Assembly (NCBI RefSeq): GCF_030127145.1
Contig: NZ_CP126160.1
Coordinates: 1 to 64,000 of the forward strand
Length of the DNA: 64,000 bases
Source of the DNA: Halobaculum halobium
GTDB taxonomy: Archaea > Halobacteriota > Halobacteria > Halobacteriales > Haloferacaceae
Reading direction: 5' to 3'
This document shows, one piece after another, positions 19,639-27,085 of this stretch. Under the pieces are notes generated by a model. That model was given only the letters and a program-made list of their open reading frames with translations. It did not search any database and was not told the DNA's origin. The position numbers and the translations under genes were made by a program. Position 1 is the stretch's first letter; every line of letters begins with the position of its first letter.

Positions 19639-21095
19639 CTACTGCCGACTTAGGAATGGTTCCACCTCGATCTCGCCGATACGATTCTGCGCTATGAATT
19701 CGTCAAAGTCACCATCCTCATCCTTCACATCATACTCGTCGTTTTTAACCAGCTGCTCCATAATCCGGAGTAAATCTCCCATGTTACTGATCATCTCATA
19801 CATTAATCGGGAGTAGTCGTTCGGCCATTCGCTATCTGGATCAGTTTCCTCCGTATTCTCGTAGTTCTCGCACATTAGGCGCGTCATCGATTCGTAATAA
19901 TACAACCACATATGCCAGTCAATTCGCTGGTAGAACGCCTCACGCACCATAATATCAAAGAAACTGATGGCGATGAAGAGCGGGTCGTTAAACACGTAGT
20001 CCTTCGAGCGATTCACGGATGTCAACCGCTGAGCGTTGTACTTATCGTAGTCCTTCGTTCCCTGATCGCGCAGCATCTCTTTGGCCGTATCCCCGACCGG
20101 CTTGTACGCATCTAATTCCTCAGCACGAGAGCAATCCGAGAACAACGCATGCAACAACCGATTATCGGGATCAACTCGATATCGGTAGATCCCGTCCATC
20201 GACATATTATTCGAGATTTCTTGATACAGCAAGCTGTTTTCTTCTCGAAGGAGCGTTGTGAGGTACTGGTGCGTAACGTCTCGACGCCGAAACCCGTCGA
20301 GGTCGGTGTCTAAGATGATGTCAATCCCGAGCCCAGGGTCAAGAATTGGGTGTTTAGCGCCGAATTCAGGGTCCAACAGCAGAGTTTCTGTGTAACTGGA
20401 GGCGCCTTCTGCCGAGTCTGCAAGCCGGTACCGTAGCGCTGCGAGGTAGTATGTTGCTTGCCGACGCTTCAGTTCAAAGCTGTCTCGTACACGCTCACGA
20501 GCAGTTTGCTCTGCGTTATCTTCCTCTACATATTTGATCAAAGGCGAAGAGTCATCGAGTTCTTCTGCTTCTTCTTCAGTCTCGATAAGGGTGTGTGTGA
20601 CTGTAATATCGATGTCTCGCCATTGTTGTTCACTCGGTGGAGTGGGTTTCTTCGGGTGGTCGATAAGGGGTGTATAGTTGTCCCGAAGCACTTCCACGAG
20701 CGTAGCGTATTCGCCCCGGTTGTAGAGGTCTCGAAGTGTGGATAAGAGCATTTGTTCGTTGCGAATACGCACGCTTTTGCTTAGGAAGACTCCGAGGAAT
20801 ATGCCCATGATCGTGATGGCCGCAGCTAACTGGATGAATTCGATTTCGAGAGCAGTGATTTCGATAGGGGATTGTGTGTAAGAGGTAGTCAGGCTCCAAA
20901 GTGTGGTATTGTCGGTGTTCTGTAAGTAGATGCTTCCGGCGTAGCTCGCAGAACGGTCAGTCCGAGAGCTGTGAGAAGGGCTGCAAAAGGTTTGTTCCAG
21001 AGTGTATAGGTAACTCGGAGCTGTCGATAACGCGGTAGAACGCTGTAGATGGCGACAATGGTGGCGAAAAGTGTGAATATAAATAATTCCGCCAT
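19639..21095 (-). pseudogene. Multi-domain membrane protein, N-terminus frameshifted
   Basis: The real start is probably ATG 21095, giving MAELFIFTLFATIVAIYSV and a second hydrophobic segment (about residues 33-50). This frame ends at 20889. The rest (SIYLQNTDNTTLW, one more membrane helix IQLAAAITIMGIFLGVFL, then a soluble domain of about 350 residues) is in another frame that continues to 19639. One missing base near 20945 joins them. The alternative N-terminus of the long frame, from 21162, is rich in H, S and C and is not credible. The predicted protein has three N-terminal membrane helices and a large acidic cytoplasmic domain. The family is unknown; its A/T-rich composition hints at recent transfer. 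Confidence 0.65.
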
Positions 21096-21700
21096 TTTCC
21101 AGGGAGTGGTTCTCGAGGTTTATTAACTGTAAGTATTTGCACAGCCGTCTATCCAGCGACAATCAGATGGAACATCAAGCAAGATACGCGCCCCGTGTTC
21201 AGCACGTCAGCTGAAACCCATCAAAACAGATGAATTATAAGAATTTCCTGTGTAGTAGAAACAGATCCACTATAACCCCGTCGAGCAATTGTCAGCGTCT
21301 GACACAGCCGAAATCGAGGGAATCGGGGATATTCCACAATTCGAAGTGCCGAGTCGGAGGGTTTTGAGAGGTTCAGTCCAGGTGAAGCAACGGTTCCAAG
21401 TTATCCAGATACGGCCGTAATCACCTTCGTTACCCTGCCGTCGAGCAATTTTTGAGATTACGGCATTACTCCGGAACTCGTCGAGGTATCTTCTACCGCC
21501 TCAAATCGGCCCGACGGGGTTCTTCTTCGATTTGAGGGCGTCATATTGTCTTGCATATCGCGGTTTTCGTCCAAAGAAAGAGGCGATATGCAGTGTGCGA
21601 AGGCCGCCGGCTCTCTCAGGCCGAGGGGCCCATCACAGGGGTAGCGGAATTACGGAATTATCAGATTTAGCGCATTGGTTGACAGGGTGCGTTTCGGTGG
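21096..21700. other. Intergenic region without recognisable gene
   Basis: About 600 bases with no convincing coding sequence on either strand. It contains a 13-base direct repeat CCGTCGAGCAATT (21278-21290 and 21438-21450) and A/T-rich patches near 21230-21275 that could hold promoters for the minus-strand gene. Open frames here have poor composition. Confidence 0.6.
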
Positions 21701-21732
21701 TGTCTGTTGCCCCCGCGAGGGGGTGGCGGGGC
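21701..21732 (+). promoter_or_regulatory. Leader stem-loop element 2
   Basis: T-rich tract TGTCTGTT (21701-21708), stem GCCCC (21709-21713) with GGGGC (21728-21732), loop containing GAGGGGGTGG. It lies 23 bases before the ATG at 21756. Confidence 0.6.
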
Positions 21733-21755
21733 GCATCACGTGCCCCCGATAGACG

Positions 21756-22196
21756 ATGGCTTCGGAACAACGCAGCAGGGAACGAGCAGCGGATCATGCA
21801 GGAACTACCTCCGACGATGAGGCGCCGTGGGCGGACCTCGAGATGGCGGTTCCGACCGACCGGGATCACGCGTCGGTCGTCGCCCTCGTGGAGTGTGCCC
21901 TCGTCGAGCTCACACACGAGGCTGTGGGCGCCGTCTTCGTCTCCCGCCAGTTCGGGCGGTCGACGCGGACGCAGTACGTCGCTGCCGACGACGTCGGCGA
22001 GCAGTTCCAGAAACGGCACTTCGACGACCGGCTTGGCTGGCACGAGACCACTGTCCCTCGACGAACCGTTCGCGACGAGCTCATCACCCAGCTCACGCGG
22101 TCGGCCTCAACGCCGGCAGAGGGGGCAGGTGAGAGAGCAGCCAGCGAGCCAGACACCTTCGTCGTGAAGCCAGTTCGAGAGCTCCGAACGCCGTAG
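21756..22196 (+). CDS. Small hypothetical protein
   Basis: A 146-residue acidic soluble protein with no recognised motif. A central region (WADLEMAVPTDRD, then VSRQFGRSTRTQYVAADDVGEQF) reads like a compact alpha/beta domain; the ends are disordered. It belongs to the set of short plus-strand genes preceded by a T-tract stem-loop leader (21701-21732). The stop at 22194-22196 is followed nine bases later by an inverted-repeat copy (22206-22247). The gene is thus framed by the two recurrent non-coding signals of this element. I cannot assign a function. Confidence 0.65.
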   Translation: MASEQRSRERAADHAGTTSDDEAPWADLEMAVPTDRDHASVVALVECALVELTHEAVGAVFVSRQFGRSTRTQYVAADDVGEQFQKRHFDDRLGWHETTVPRRTVRDELITQLTRSASTPAEGAGERAASEPDTFVVKPVRELRTP

Positions 22197-22205
22197 CAGC
22201 TAGCC

Positions 22206-22247
22206 TTAACCAACACGCGGAACCGATACCGGCACAGTGTTGGTTAA
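22206..22247. repeat. Inverted repeat TTAACCAAC, copy B
   Basis: TTAACCAACA (22206-22215) and TGTTGGTTAA (22238-22247). With nine-base arms the spacer is 24. It starts nine bases after the preceding stop. Confidence 0.8.
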
Positions 22248-22378
22248 CGCTGGGGCTGGATCCACTCCCTCGCCCCCACCCACCGCCCGACTCCTCGAGT
22301 GAGTGAATCCTGGCGACCGGTCGGCTCGAATGGCCGTCGCGACGGGTTTTATCGGGCCACTATTCGTCGAGAGCGAGT

Positions 22379-22924
22379 ATGGTCGTCGTCGAGGAGCTCA
22401 CCAAACTGAGCGAACGCCGTACCCAAACCTCGTCCGAGGCGTTTCCGGATGATTCGTTGGCGTCGATTCGGTCGGCTGTCGAGGCCGTCCCAGCAAGCGT
22501 CTTCGACGGCTCGACGAAACACACAGAGGTCGGTGGGTTCGATGCCGCGATCGCCGACGGGCTCTCGCAGTACGAGTACGAAGGGGACGCCACCGGCGGC
22601 TACAACCCGAACTGCAAGCTCTGGTCGCATCAGGGGTTTAACTACAGCGTCGACCTCTACGACGCCGACGCCCGCATCGCCATCGAGGTCGAGAAGAGCA
22701 AGCGGAAGAACGTCAGCGACGACCTCCTGAAGTTCCAAAAGGGGTACCGCACCCAGAAGGACGGCCGGCCGAAGATCGAGTTCGGCTGTCTGGTGGTGCC
22801 GGTGAACTATCTCGGCCGGCATAACCTCTACCAGCATAGCCTGACCAAGCTCGACTTCATGAAGGGCGTCCTGTTCATCGACGACGTCGCCGTCATCGGC
22901 TATCGCGACCCCAGACCGGACTGA
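22379..22924 (+). CDS. PD-(D/E)XK restriction endonuclease-like protein
   Basis: The 181-residue product has a compact nuclease core: YSVDLYDADARIAIEVEKS, around residues 92-110. An aspartate in the first strand, then E-V-E-K on the next, is the D-(D/E)XK catalytic pattern, and a conserved basic helix follows (KRKNVSDDLLKFQKG). The size and a single-domain shape fit a type II-like or orphan restriction endonuclease acting on foreign DNA. No methyltransferase lies beside it, so the specificity and protection are unknown. The gene starts at ATG 22379, 131 bases after an inverted-repeat copy. It is followed by a stem-loop leader and then two small genes. Confidence 0.7.
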   Translation: MVVVEELTKLSERRTQTSSEAFPDDSLASIRSAVEAVPASVFDGSTKHTEVGGFDAAIADGLSQYEYEGDATGGYNPNCKLWSHQGFNYSVDLYDADARIAIEVEKSKRKNVSDDLLKFQKGYRTQKDGRPKIEFGCLVVPVNYLGRHNLYQHSLTKLDFMKGVLFIDDVAVIGYRDPRPD

Positions 22925-22939
22925 AGCTGTCCGTCTTGA

Positions 22940-22970
22940 CTGTTTATCGGCGCCGGAAGGCGTGCAGCGC
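22940..22970 (+). promoter_or_regulatory. Leader stem-loop element 3
   Basis: T-rich TGTTTAT (22941-22947), then GCGC (22950-22953) with GCGC (22967-22970) around a loop with GGAAGGCGTGC, a slightly diverged core. It lies 27 bases before the ATG at 22998. Confidence 0.45.
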
Positions 22971-22997
22971 GCGACAGTGTGCGCTGCGTGACTCACC

Positions 22998-23288
22998 ATG
23001 CCTGGTCCCGATCCGCACGACGACACGAGTCGCGACTACGAACGGTTCGAGAAAGAACAGCTCGCCCAGGACCGCGACGCCACCAGCGTCGACACGGCGG
23101 ACATCGACGACACGACGGCCCAGCGCCTGGTCAGCGACCTCGTCGACGCGGACGTCGTCACTCCGGTTCCTGAAGACCAAGTTCTGGTTCACGAGCCGAG
23201 CGGCACCACGTTCGACTCGATGACACAGCTGGCCGTCTTCCACCGTGGCTGGACGGCCGGCCGCGACGCCGACGGGGAGGGCGAGTGA
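22998..23288 (+). CDS. Small hypothetical protein
   Basis: A 96-residue, very acidic protein (DDTSRDYERFEKEQLAQD at the N-terminus). The C-terminal half (VHEPSGTTFDSMTQLAVFHRGW) reads like a small folded domain. No known family is recognised. The stop TGA overlaps the ATG of the next gene (TGATG at 23286-23290), so the two are translated as a unit. It is one of the short genes carrying the stem-loop leader. Function unknown. Confidence 0.65.
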   Translation: MPGPDPHDDTSRDYERFEKEQLAQDRDATSVDTADIDDTTAQRLVSDLVDADVVTPVPEDQVLVHEPSGTTFDSMTQLAVFHRGWTAGRDADGEGE

Positions 23289-23623
23289 TGCAGCAAACCC
23301 TCGTTGGCTGTGCGTTCTGCGACGCACCGCCTGGTACCGAGACTGGCGAGGCGCATACTTGGGGGCAGGACGAACGGGTCACCCACCCGATCTGCGTCGA
23401 CTGCGCGATTCAGACGGAGCCGGATCCCGACGAGCGCGATCACGTCGCCTGTGACGGCTGTGGGCTGGTCGTCGACACGCTCGCAGCGCTCACGCGGTTC
23501 CGGGTCGAACTCGGGCATCTAGAAGGCCCGGTACAGCTGTGCGCCCGCTGTAGTCCGGGCGGGCTCGCGACGTACTGGACGCGCGACCTCGAGGAGCATC
23601 TCGTCGCAACGCCGCCGGAGTGA
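23288..23623 (+). CDS. Zinc-binding hypothetical protein
   Basis: A 111-residue protein with three CxxC pairs: CAFC, CVDC and CDGC, plus a later CARC. These would bind two zinc ions in ribbon or treble-clef form. Conserved-looking blocks such as HTWGQDERVTHPICVDC fit a family I have seen only in haloarchaeal accessory regions, annotated as a DUF. The start ATG 23288 overlaps the previous stop; a GTG three bases upstream is possible. Small zinc-finger proteins of this kind may bind nucleic acid or proteins, but no role is established. Confidence 0.7.
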   Translation: MQQTLVGCAFCDAPPGTETGEAHTWGQDERVTHPICVDCAIQTEPDPDERDHVACDGCGLVVDTLAALTRFRVELGHLEGPVQLCARCSPGGLATYWTRDLEEHLVATPPE

Positions 23624-23672
23624 CCCAAACACTCTTTACTGATTCGCTGTAAACTGTAATCAAGAACGGATC

Positions 23673-24272
23673 GTGTCACGCACCTCAAACTGCGCCGACG
23701 GCGACATCGTCCAGGACTTCCTCTCGGTCGCGGATCTCCTCGAAGAGCCACAGCTGGCTCAGCTGTACGCGTACCTCGCTCGGGAGGGCGAGGCGACCGT
23801 CCAAGACGTAATGGACGACCTCGAGCTCGCCCAGGGGACCGCCTACAGTTACGTCAACCGGCTCGTCGACGCCGGCGTCGTCGACGTCACCGACGACGAG
23901 CAGCCACGCCGGTACGCCGCCCGGGAGATCGACCTGACCGTGACGACGGCCGCCGGTGACCGCGAGTACACGATCACGCCGGCGCTCATCGACGCCGTCG
24001 GCCGCCGCGAGACGGACGCCGACATCGACACCTACATCGACCGCCACGGCGTCGCCGGCCTCGCGACCGCGCTCACCTACGCGGTCGCCCGCGAGCGCGG
24101 CGAGGTGACCCACCGGCTGATGGCGGAGGATCTGGACATCTCGCCGTTGGCTGCGGAGATGATCCTCCAGGCGCTCCGGCCCGTCGTCCACGAGCACTAC
24201 GACATCGAGGAGTCAGGGACGGGACTCGACGAGTTGGACATCGACGACGGCGACGGCGCTGACGACGCGTGA
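23673..24272 (+). CDS. HTH transcriptional regulator, probable antitoxin of the PIN pair
   Basis: A 199-residue protein starting with GTG at 23673. Residues 20-70 form a winged helix: LLEEPQLAQLYAYLAREGEA, then TVQDVMDDLELAQGTAYSYVNRL as the recognition region, then a wing with DDEQPRRYAA. The C-terminal half is helical and acidic. The stop overlaps the start of a PIN-domain gene (GTGA), and such HTH-PIN pairs are a known toxin-antitoxin layout in haloarchaea. It would bind its own promoter and neutralise the PIN protein. A candidate promoter, with CTTTACTG about 35 bases before the GTG, lies in 23630-23645. Confidence 0.75.
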   Translation: MSRTSNCADGDIVQDFLSVADLLEEPQLAQLYAYLAREGEATVQDVMDDLELAQGTAYSYVNRLVDAGVVDVTDDEQPRRYAAREIDLTVTTAAGDREYTITPALIDAVGRRETDADIDTYIDRHGVAGLATALTYAVARERGEVTHRLMAEDLDISPLAAEMILQALRPVVHEHYDIEESGTGLDELDIDDGDGADDA

Positions 24273-24778
24273 GCCGGCTCCACATCGCCGACACCGGCCT
24301 ATTCGTCGCGATGGGACAGCCCTCGAACAGTCGGTACCAGGCCGTTCGGCGGTTCGCTCGCTGGAACGACGTTACCTTCGTCCTGCCCGAACGGGTGTAC
24401 GAGGAGCTGACTATCGACGATCCGGATGTCGAAAACCCGCCCGTCGACACCGCGATCGACGAGGGCTGGGTGACGGTTGCGGCGCCGCTCGAGTTCTCCG
24501 AACCGGTCGTCTCGCGGGTGATGGACGGCGTCCAGCGGTACATCGCGAACGCCGACGACCGCCCTGCCGACGAGGTCGAGCGTGCCGACGCCGCCCTCGC
24601 CGCCCTCGCTGCCCAGCATCTCAGCGCGGGAACGGCGACCGAGGCGTACATCTACACGACCGATATCGCGGCCGGCGAAGGGGCCGAAACCGTGCTCGCG
24701 AGCGAGGGCTACGGTGACTCGGTGACGTTCGTGAACGGCTTCCGGTTCATCGAGGACCTGGTCGCCGGCGACAGCTGA
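24269..24778 (+). CDS. PIN-domain protein, probable toxin RNase
   Basis: A 169-residue protein with PIN-like features. The N-terminal strand HIADTGLFVAMG carries the first acidic residue (D), EEL follows at about 50, EVERADAALAALAA gives the middle acidic pair, and YTTDIAAGEGAE gives the late aspartate. These four acidic positions hold Mg2+ in PIN nucleases that cut RNA. The start GTG 24269 overlaps the stop of the HTH gene, so expression is coupled. I infer a toxin-antitoxin pair that stabilises the replicon. The next gene is convergent and ends three bases away. Confidence 0.72.
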   Translation: MSRLHIADTGLFVAMGQPSNSRYQAVRRFARWNDVTFVLPERVYEELTIDDPDVENPPVDTAIDEGWVTVAAPLEFSEPVVSRVMDGVQRYIANADDRPADEVERADAALAALAAQHLSAGTATEAYIYTTDIAAGEGAETVLASEGYGDSVTFVNGFRFIEDLVAGDS

Positions 24779-24780
24779 CG

Positions 24781-25040
24781 CTATTCGGAGTCAAGGTCAC
24801 GAGCGTCGAGGTCGCCGGCGAGATACTGCTCTCCCGTTCTCGTGATATCGTAGACGCCGTTGCCGAGGTGGACGAGGAGGCCGTATTCGACCAGCGTCTT
24901 GCAGCGGGCATTGATGTGTTGGCGGGAGAAGCGAACTCGATCGCTGTCTGCCATTTCCTTTGGGGTATCGGGGCCGGCTTCAGAGAGATGCTCAGAATGC
25001 GGTCATCAGCGCGAGACATCCAGTCGGCGTCAAAGCGCAT
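24781..25040 (-). pseudogene. PhiH1-repressor-like winged-helix protein, frameshifted
   Basis: Starting at ATG 25040, MRFDADWMSRADDRIL matches the N-terminus of small haloarchaeal PhiH1-type repressors, then the frame is lost. Adding one G near 24993 gives ILEHLSEAGPDTPKEMAD, a recognition helix in FSRQHINARCKTL, the strand LVEYGLLVHLGNGVY and the tail ITRTGEQYLAGDLDARD, ending at 24781. The repaired product has about 86 residues, normal for the family. It lies divergently from a HalOD1 gene, with a nested palindrome between them that is a good candidate operator. The lost G in a GG pair matches errors in other genes here, so the gene is probably intact in the organism. Confidence 0.82.
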
Positions 25041-25080
25041 AATCGCTTCTGGTTGCGCCGACGCTATCCCGAACGCGCTA

Positions 25081-25117
25081 AGTCAAGTGACGAAGCGTAG
25101 CGCTTCTACAGTTGACT
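25081..25117. promoter_or_regulatory. Nested palindrome, candidate operator
   Basis: Outer arms AGTCAA (25081-25086) and TTGACT (25112-25117) enclose inner arms GAAGCG (25092-25097) and CGCTTC (25101-25106). It lies between the divergent repressor gene and HalOD1 gene and ends 8 bases before the TATA-like TTTTAAA of the latter, where a repressor would block transcription. Confidence 0.55.
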
Positions 25118-25124
25118 CCTTACG

Positions 25125-25131
25125 TTTTAAA
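25125..25131 (+). promoter_or_regulatory. TATA box for the HalOD1 gene
   Basis: TTTTAAA at 25125-25131, 31 bases before the ATG at 25162, as expected for a leaderless or nearly leaderless haloarchaeal transcript. Confidence 0.55.
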
Positions 25132-25161
25132 CGCCTGCCACCCTAACTCCCGAGCGTTCAG

Positions 25162-25422
25162 ATGCATTCCCCTCCATCGGACAGTTCGGGCGGATCGAAT
25201 GACCTTCTCGTAGAGATTATTGAGACGCTGGAGACGTGTGGACTCGAGGACGATTCCTACCAGCTCCACGATTACGTCGACCCCGATGCGCTCGAACAGG
25301 TGATCGCCTCCGCCGATGAGAACATCACCGTTCAGTTCACTGTCGAGGGGATCCCACTCGATGTATCACCGGACGGTGTGGACGTCATCGTCGAGGACGA
25401 ATCGCAGTCCGTCGGCGAATAA
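25162..25422 (+). CDS. HalOD1 output-domain protein
   Basis: The 86-residue protein is a single HalOD1 domain, a haloarchaeal module often attached to response regulators. Diagnostic blocks are LLVEIIETLETCGLEDDSY, then LHDYVDPDALEQVI, then VQFTVEGIPLDV and VDVIVED. Here it stands alone without a receiver domain. Its function is unproven in the family. The gene is driven by a TATA box at 25125 and lies across a nested palindrome from a PhiH1-type repressor gene, so repression by that protein is likely. It is followed by 490 bases of G/C-rich non-coding DNA. Confidence 0.8.
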   Translation: MHSPPSDSSGGSNDLLVEIIETLETCGLEDDSYQLHDYVDPDALEQVIASADENITVQFTVEGIPLDVSPDGVDVIVEDESQSVGE

Positions 25423-25854
25423 CGACGTGCGGGTCCGAGATAGGAATCGTTCCTGAAAGCCCTCGGCCGCTCGACGTCCCGCGACCACCGCTGCGCGCCT
25501 CGTCCCTGCGGTGCTTGCGGGGTCGGGGGACGGCCGAGGCGGCCTCGCCCTTTTGAGTCCGCCAGGACAGTGGATGGCCCACCGAGCGACGTAGCCGGCT
25601 GAACGGGTGCGTACGTGACGGCTCGCCCCGCTCGCCGCTGCCGCCCTCCGCGTCGCTCGCGACCGACCATTCCGGGCGTGCGGGCGCTCTCTGCACCGCC
25701 CGCGCCCGTTCCGGGCTAAAGTAAATGTGCCCTCGGCGCCAGCGGGTAAGCGCGAGGGGTTGCGCGGCGTGGCTGCTCACCCCCACGCTTACTCCGCTGG
25801 CCGCTCGCTCCGGGCGGGTCGGCGCGCGGTGCTGGTTGGGGCCACCTCATGCAG
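25423..25854. other. G/C-rich region without recognisable gene
   Basis: About 430 bases of very G/C-rich DNA. Open frames exist on both strands only because stop codons are rare in such sequence; their products are Arg/Pro/Ala-rich and unconvincing. There are several short inverted repeats, such as GGCGG around 25540 pairing with CCGCC near 25560. It leads directly into the hairpin series before the OB-fold gene and may be its long leader or an independent RNA. Confidence 0.45.
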
Positions 25855-25910
25855 GCGCGCTCTCGCTCGCGCCCGGTAGGGCGCTCGCGAAGGCGCGAGC
25901 GAGAGCGCGC
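25855..25910 (+). promoter_or_regulatory. 19-bp perfect stem-loop upstream of OB-fold gene
   Basis: Left arm 25855-25873 and right arm 25892-25910 are exact reverse complements over 19 bases (cores CTCTCGCTCGCGCC and GGCGCGAGCGAGAG), with an 18-base loop. Such a long perfect stem is the strongest single hairpin in the window. Confidence 0.7.
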
Positions 25911-25941
25911 AGATGGTTCTGTCGGTCGTTGTCGTCGGAAA

Positions 25942-26001
25942 ACCGCGATGTAGGAGCATCGCGGTGTCGGCGCGTGAGCGCCTTCGGTCTTTGGTGAGAC
26001 C
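25942..26001 (+). promoter_or_regulatory. Three consecutive hairpins ending at the start codon
   Basis: Hairpin 1: ACCGCGATG (25942-25950) with CATCGCGGT (25957-25965), loop TAGGAG. Hairpin 2: GGCGC (25969-25973) with GCGCC (25978-25982), loop GTGA, a GNRA-type tetraloop. Hairpin 3: GGTCT (25986-25990) with AGACC (25997-26001). They are three bases apart. The ATG begins at 26003, and the Shine-Dalgarno-like GGTGA (25993-25997) sits in the loop and stem of hairpin 3. Confidence 0.65.
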
Positions 26002-26002
26002 A

Positions 26003-26869
26003 ATGTCAAGTAACAGCTCTGGTAGCAAGGTCGTTACGGTGGATGAACAGGCATTCGAAAAAGCGGACGAGCAGGCGGTCGATGAGGACGGCTTCCCGGT
26101 CGTCGACGAGACGCCAGAGTTCGAGGCGGCAGTCGAGCAGGAGACGCAGGCCAAGGTCGATGCGAACCACCCGGATGGGATCGCGGACACGAGCGAGGAC
26201 CGGATTCACGGTGTCACCCTCGAACAGGAGGAGCGTATTCGGGCGCGGGAAGCCGAACTGGAGCGCATCAGTGCCCAGGCCGAGCTGGGAACACAGGACG
26301 GTCGCGAGCAGCGCACGCGAGAGGTCGTCAGCGAGCAGTGTGGCCGTGACGAGCCGGCGCCGGCGGAGCGTACGGATCCCCGAGAAAAGCTGACGCAAGA
26401 GGAGCTCGCAGAGGTCAACGAGCAAGCCATGCGGATCAGCGACGAAGTGCAGGGCGGCTGGTCGAGATCGGTCGTCGCGAAGCAGTTGGCCGAGAAGGTG
26501 CAGCGCGGTCGGGACGTCACGAAGGCGGTGCTGGAAACCCTCGAGGAGCTGAAGGCGGCGCCGGGGGCGATCGTGCCCATCGCGGACGTGCCGGACGTCC
26601 CGGTTGGTGAGGTGACGGTCGAAGGAACAATCGAGACCCTCTGGGAGCCTTCCTCCTCAAGCATCCAGCAAGTCGGGCTGATAGCGGATGATAGCGGGAA
26701 AATCAAGTTCACCTGCTGGGAGAAATCCGGGCAGACGGTGGTGCGTGAAGGTCAAAAGGTGCGGTTCCGGGCAGCAGCCAAAAACTGGTACGAAGGCCGG
26801 TGCTCAATCGCGCTGACCGGGTGGTCGCGGATCGAGTTCCCGGGGCGCGGTCGGTGGTGGGAAGAATAG
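26003..26869 (+). CDS. OB-fold (RPA-like) single-stranded DNA-binding protein
   Basis: The 288-residue protein starts at ATG 26003; an upstream in-frame ATG at 25913 would translate through the hairpin series and is rejected. The N-terminal half is charged and helical. The C-terminal 100 residues form an OB-fold: VGEVTVEGTIETLWEPSSS, IQQVGLIADDSGKIKFTCW, VREGQKVRFRAAAKNWYEG and SIALTG, in the order seen in RPA-like proteins. It would bind single-stranded DNA during replication or transfer. The hairpin leader and the GGTGA in its last loop suggest translational control. The HNH endonuclease gene follows. Confidence 0.75.
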   Translation: MSSNSSGSKVVTVDEQAFEKADEQAVDEDGFPVVDETPEFEAAVEQETQAKVDANHPDGIADTSEDRIHGVTLEQEERIRAREAELERISAQAELGTQDGREQRTREVVSEQCGRDEPAPAERTDPREKLTQEELAEVNEQAMRISDEVQGGWSRSVVAKQLAEKVQRGRDVTKAVLETLEELKAAPGAIVPIADVPDVPVGEVTVEGTIETLWEPSSSSIQQVGLIADDSGKIKFTCWEKSGQTVVREGQKVRFRAAAKNWYEGRCSIALTGWSRIEFPGRGRWWEE

Positions 26870-27031
26870 GCAGTTGAGACAACCTTCTTTTTTGCTGTGT
26901 GCCGGACCGGCCCAGACCCCACCTCCCCACCCTCCGCTCCGTGCTCGCTTCGCTGCGCGCGCAGCCACGACCTCGCTCACCAGTCCAACATTTATCCGGC
27001 AAACCGGGGGAAGGAGTGTGCGACTCGGGCG

Positions 27032-27060
27032 AGTTTATCTGGCCCCCAGAAGGGTGCGGG
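27032..27060 (+). promoter_or_regulatory. Leader stem-loop element 4
   Basis: GTTTAT (27032-27037), then GCCC (27041-27044) with GGGC (27057-27060), loop CCAGAAGGGTGC. It lies 25 bases before the ATG at 27086. Confidence 0.55.
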
Positions 27061-27085
27061 CGTACGAGCGCTCCGGGTAGGACAG

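Noticed and set aside
25716-26009. Small open frames in the G/C-rich stretch
   Set aside because: Arg/Ser/Pro-rich products typical of G/C-rich non-coding DNA, overlapping on both strands and crossing the hairpins.
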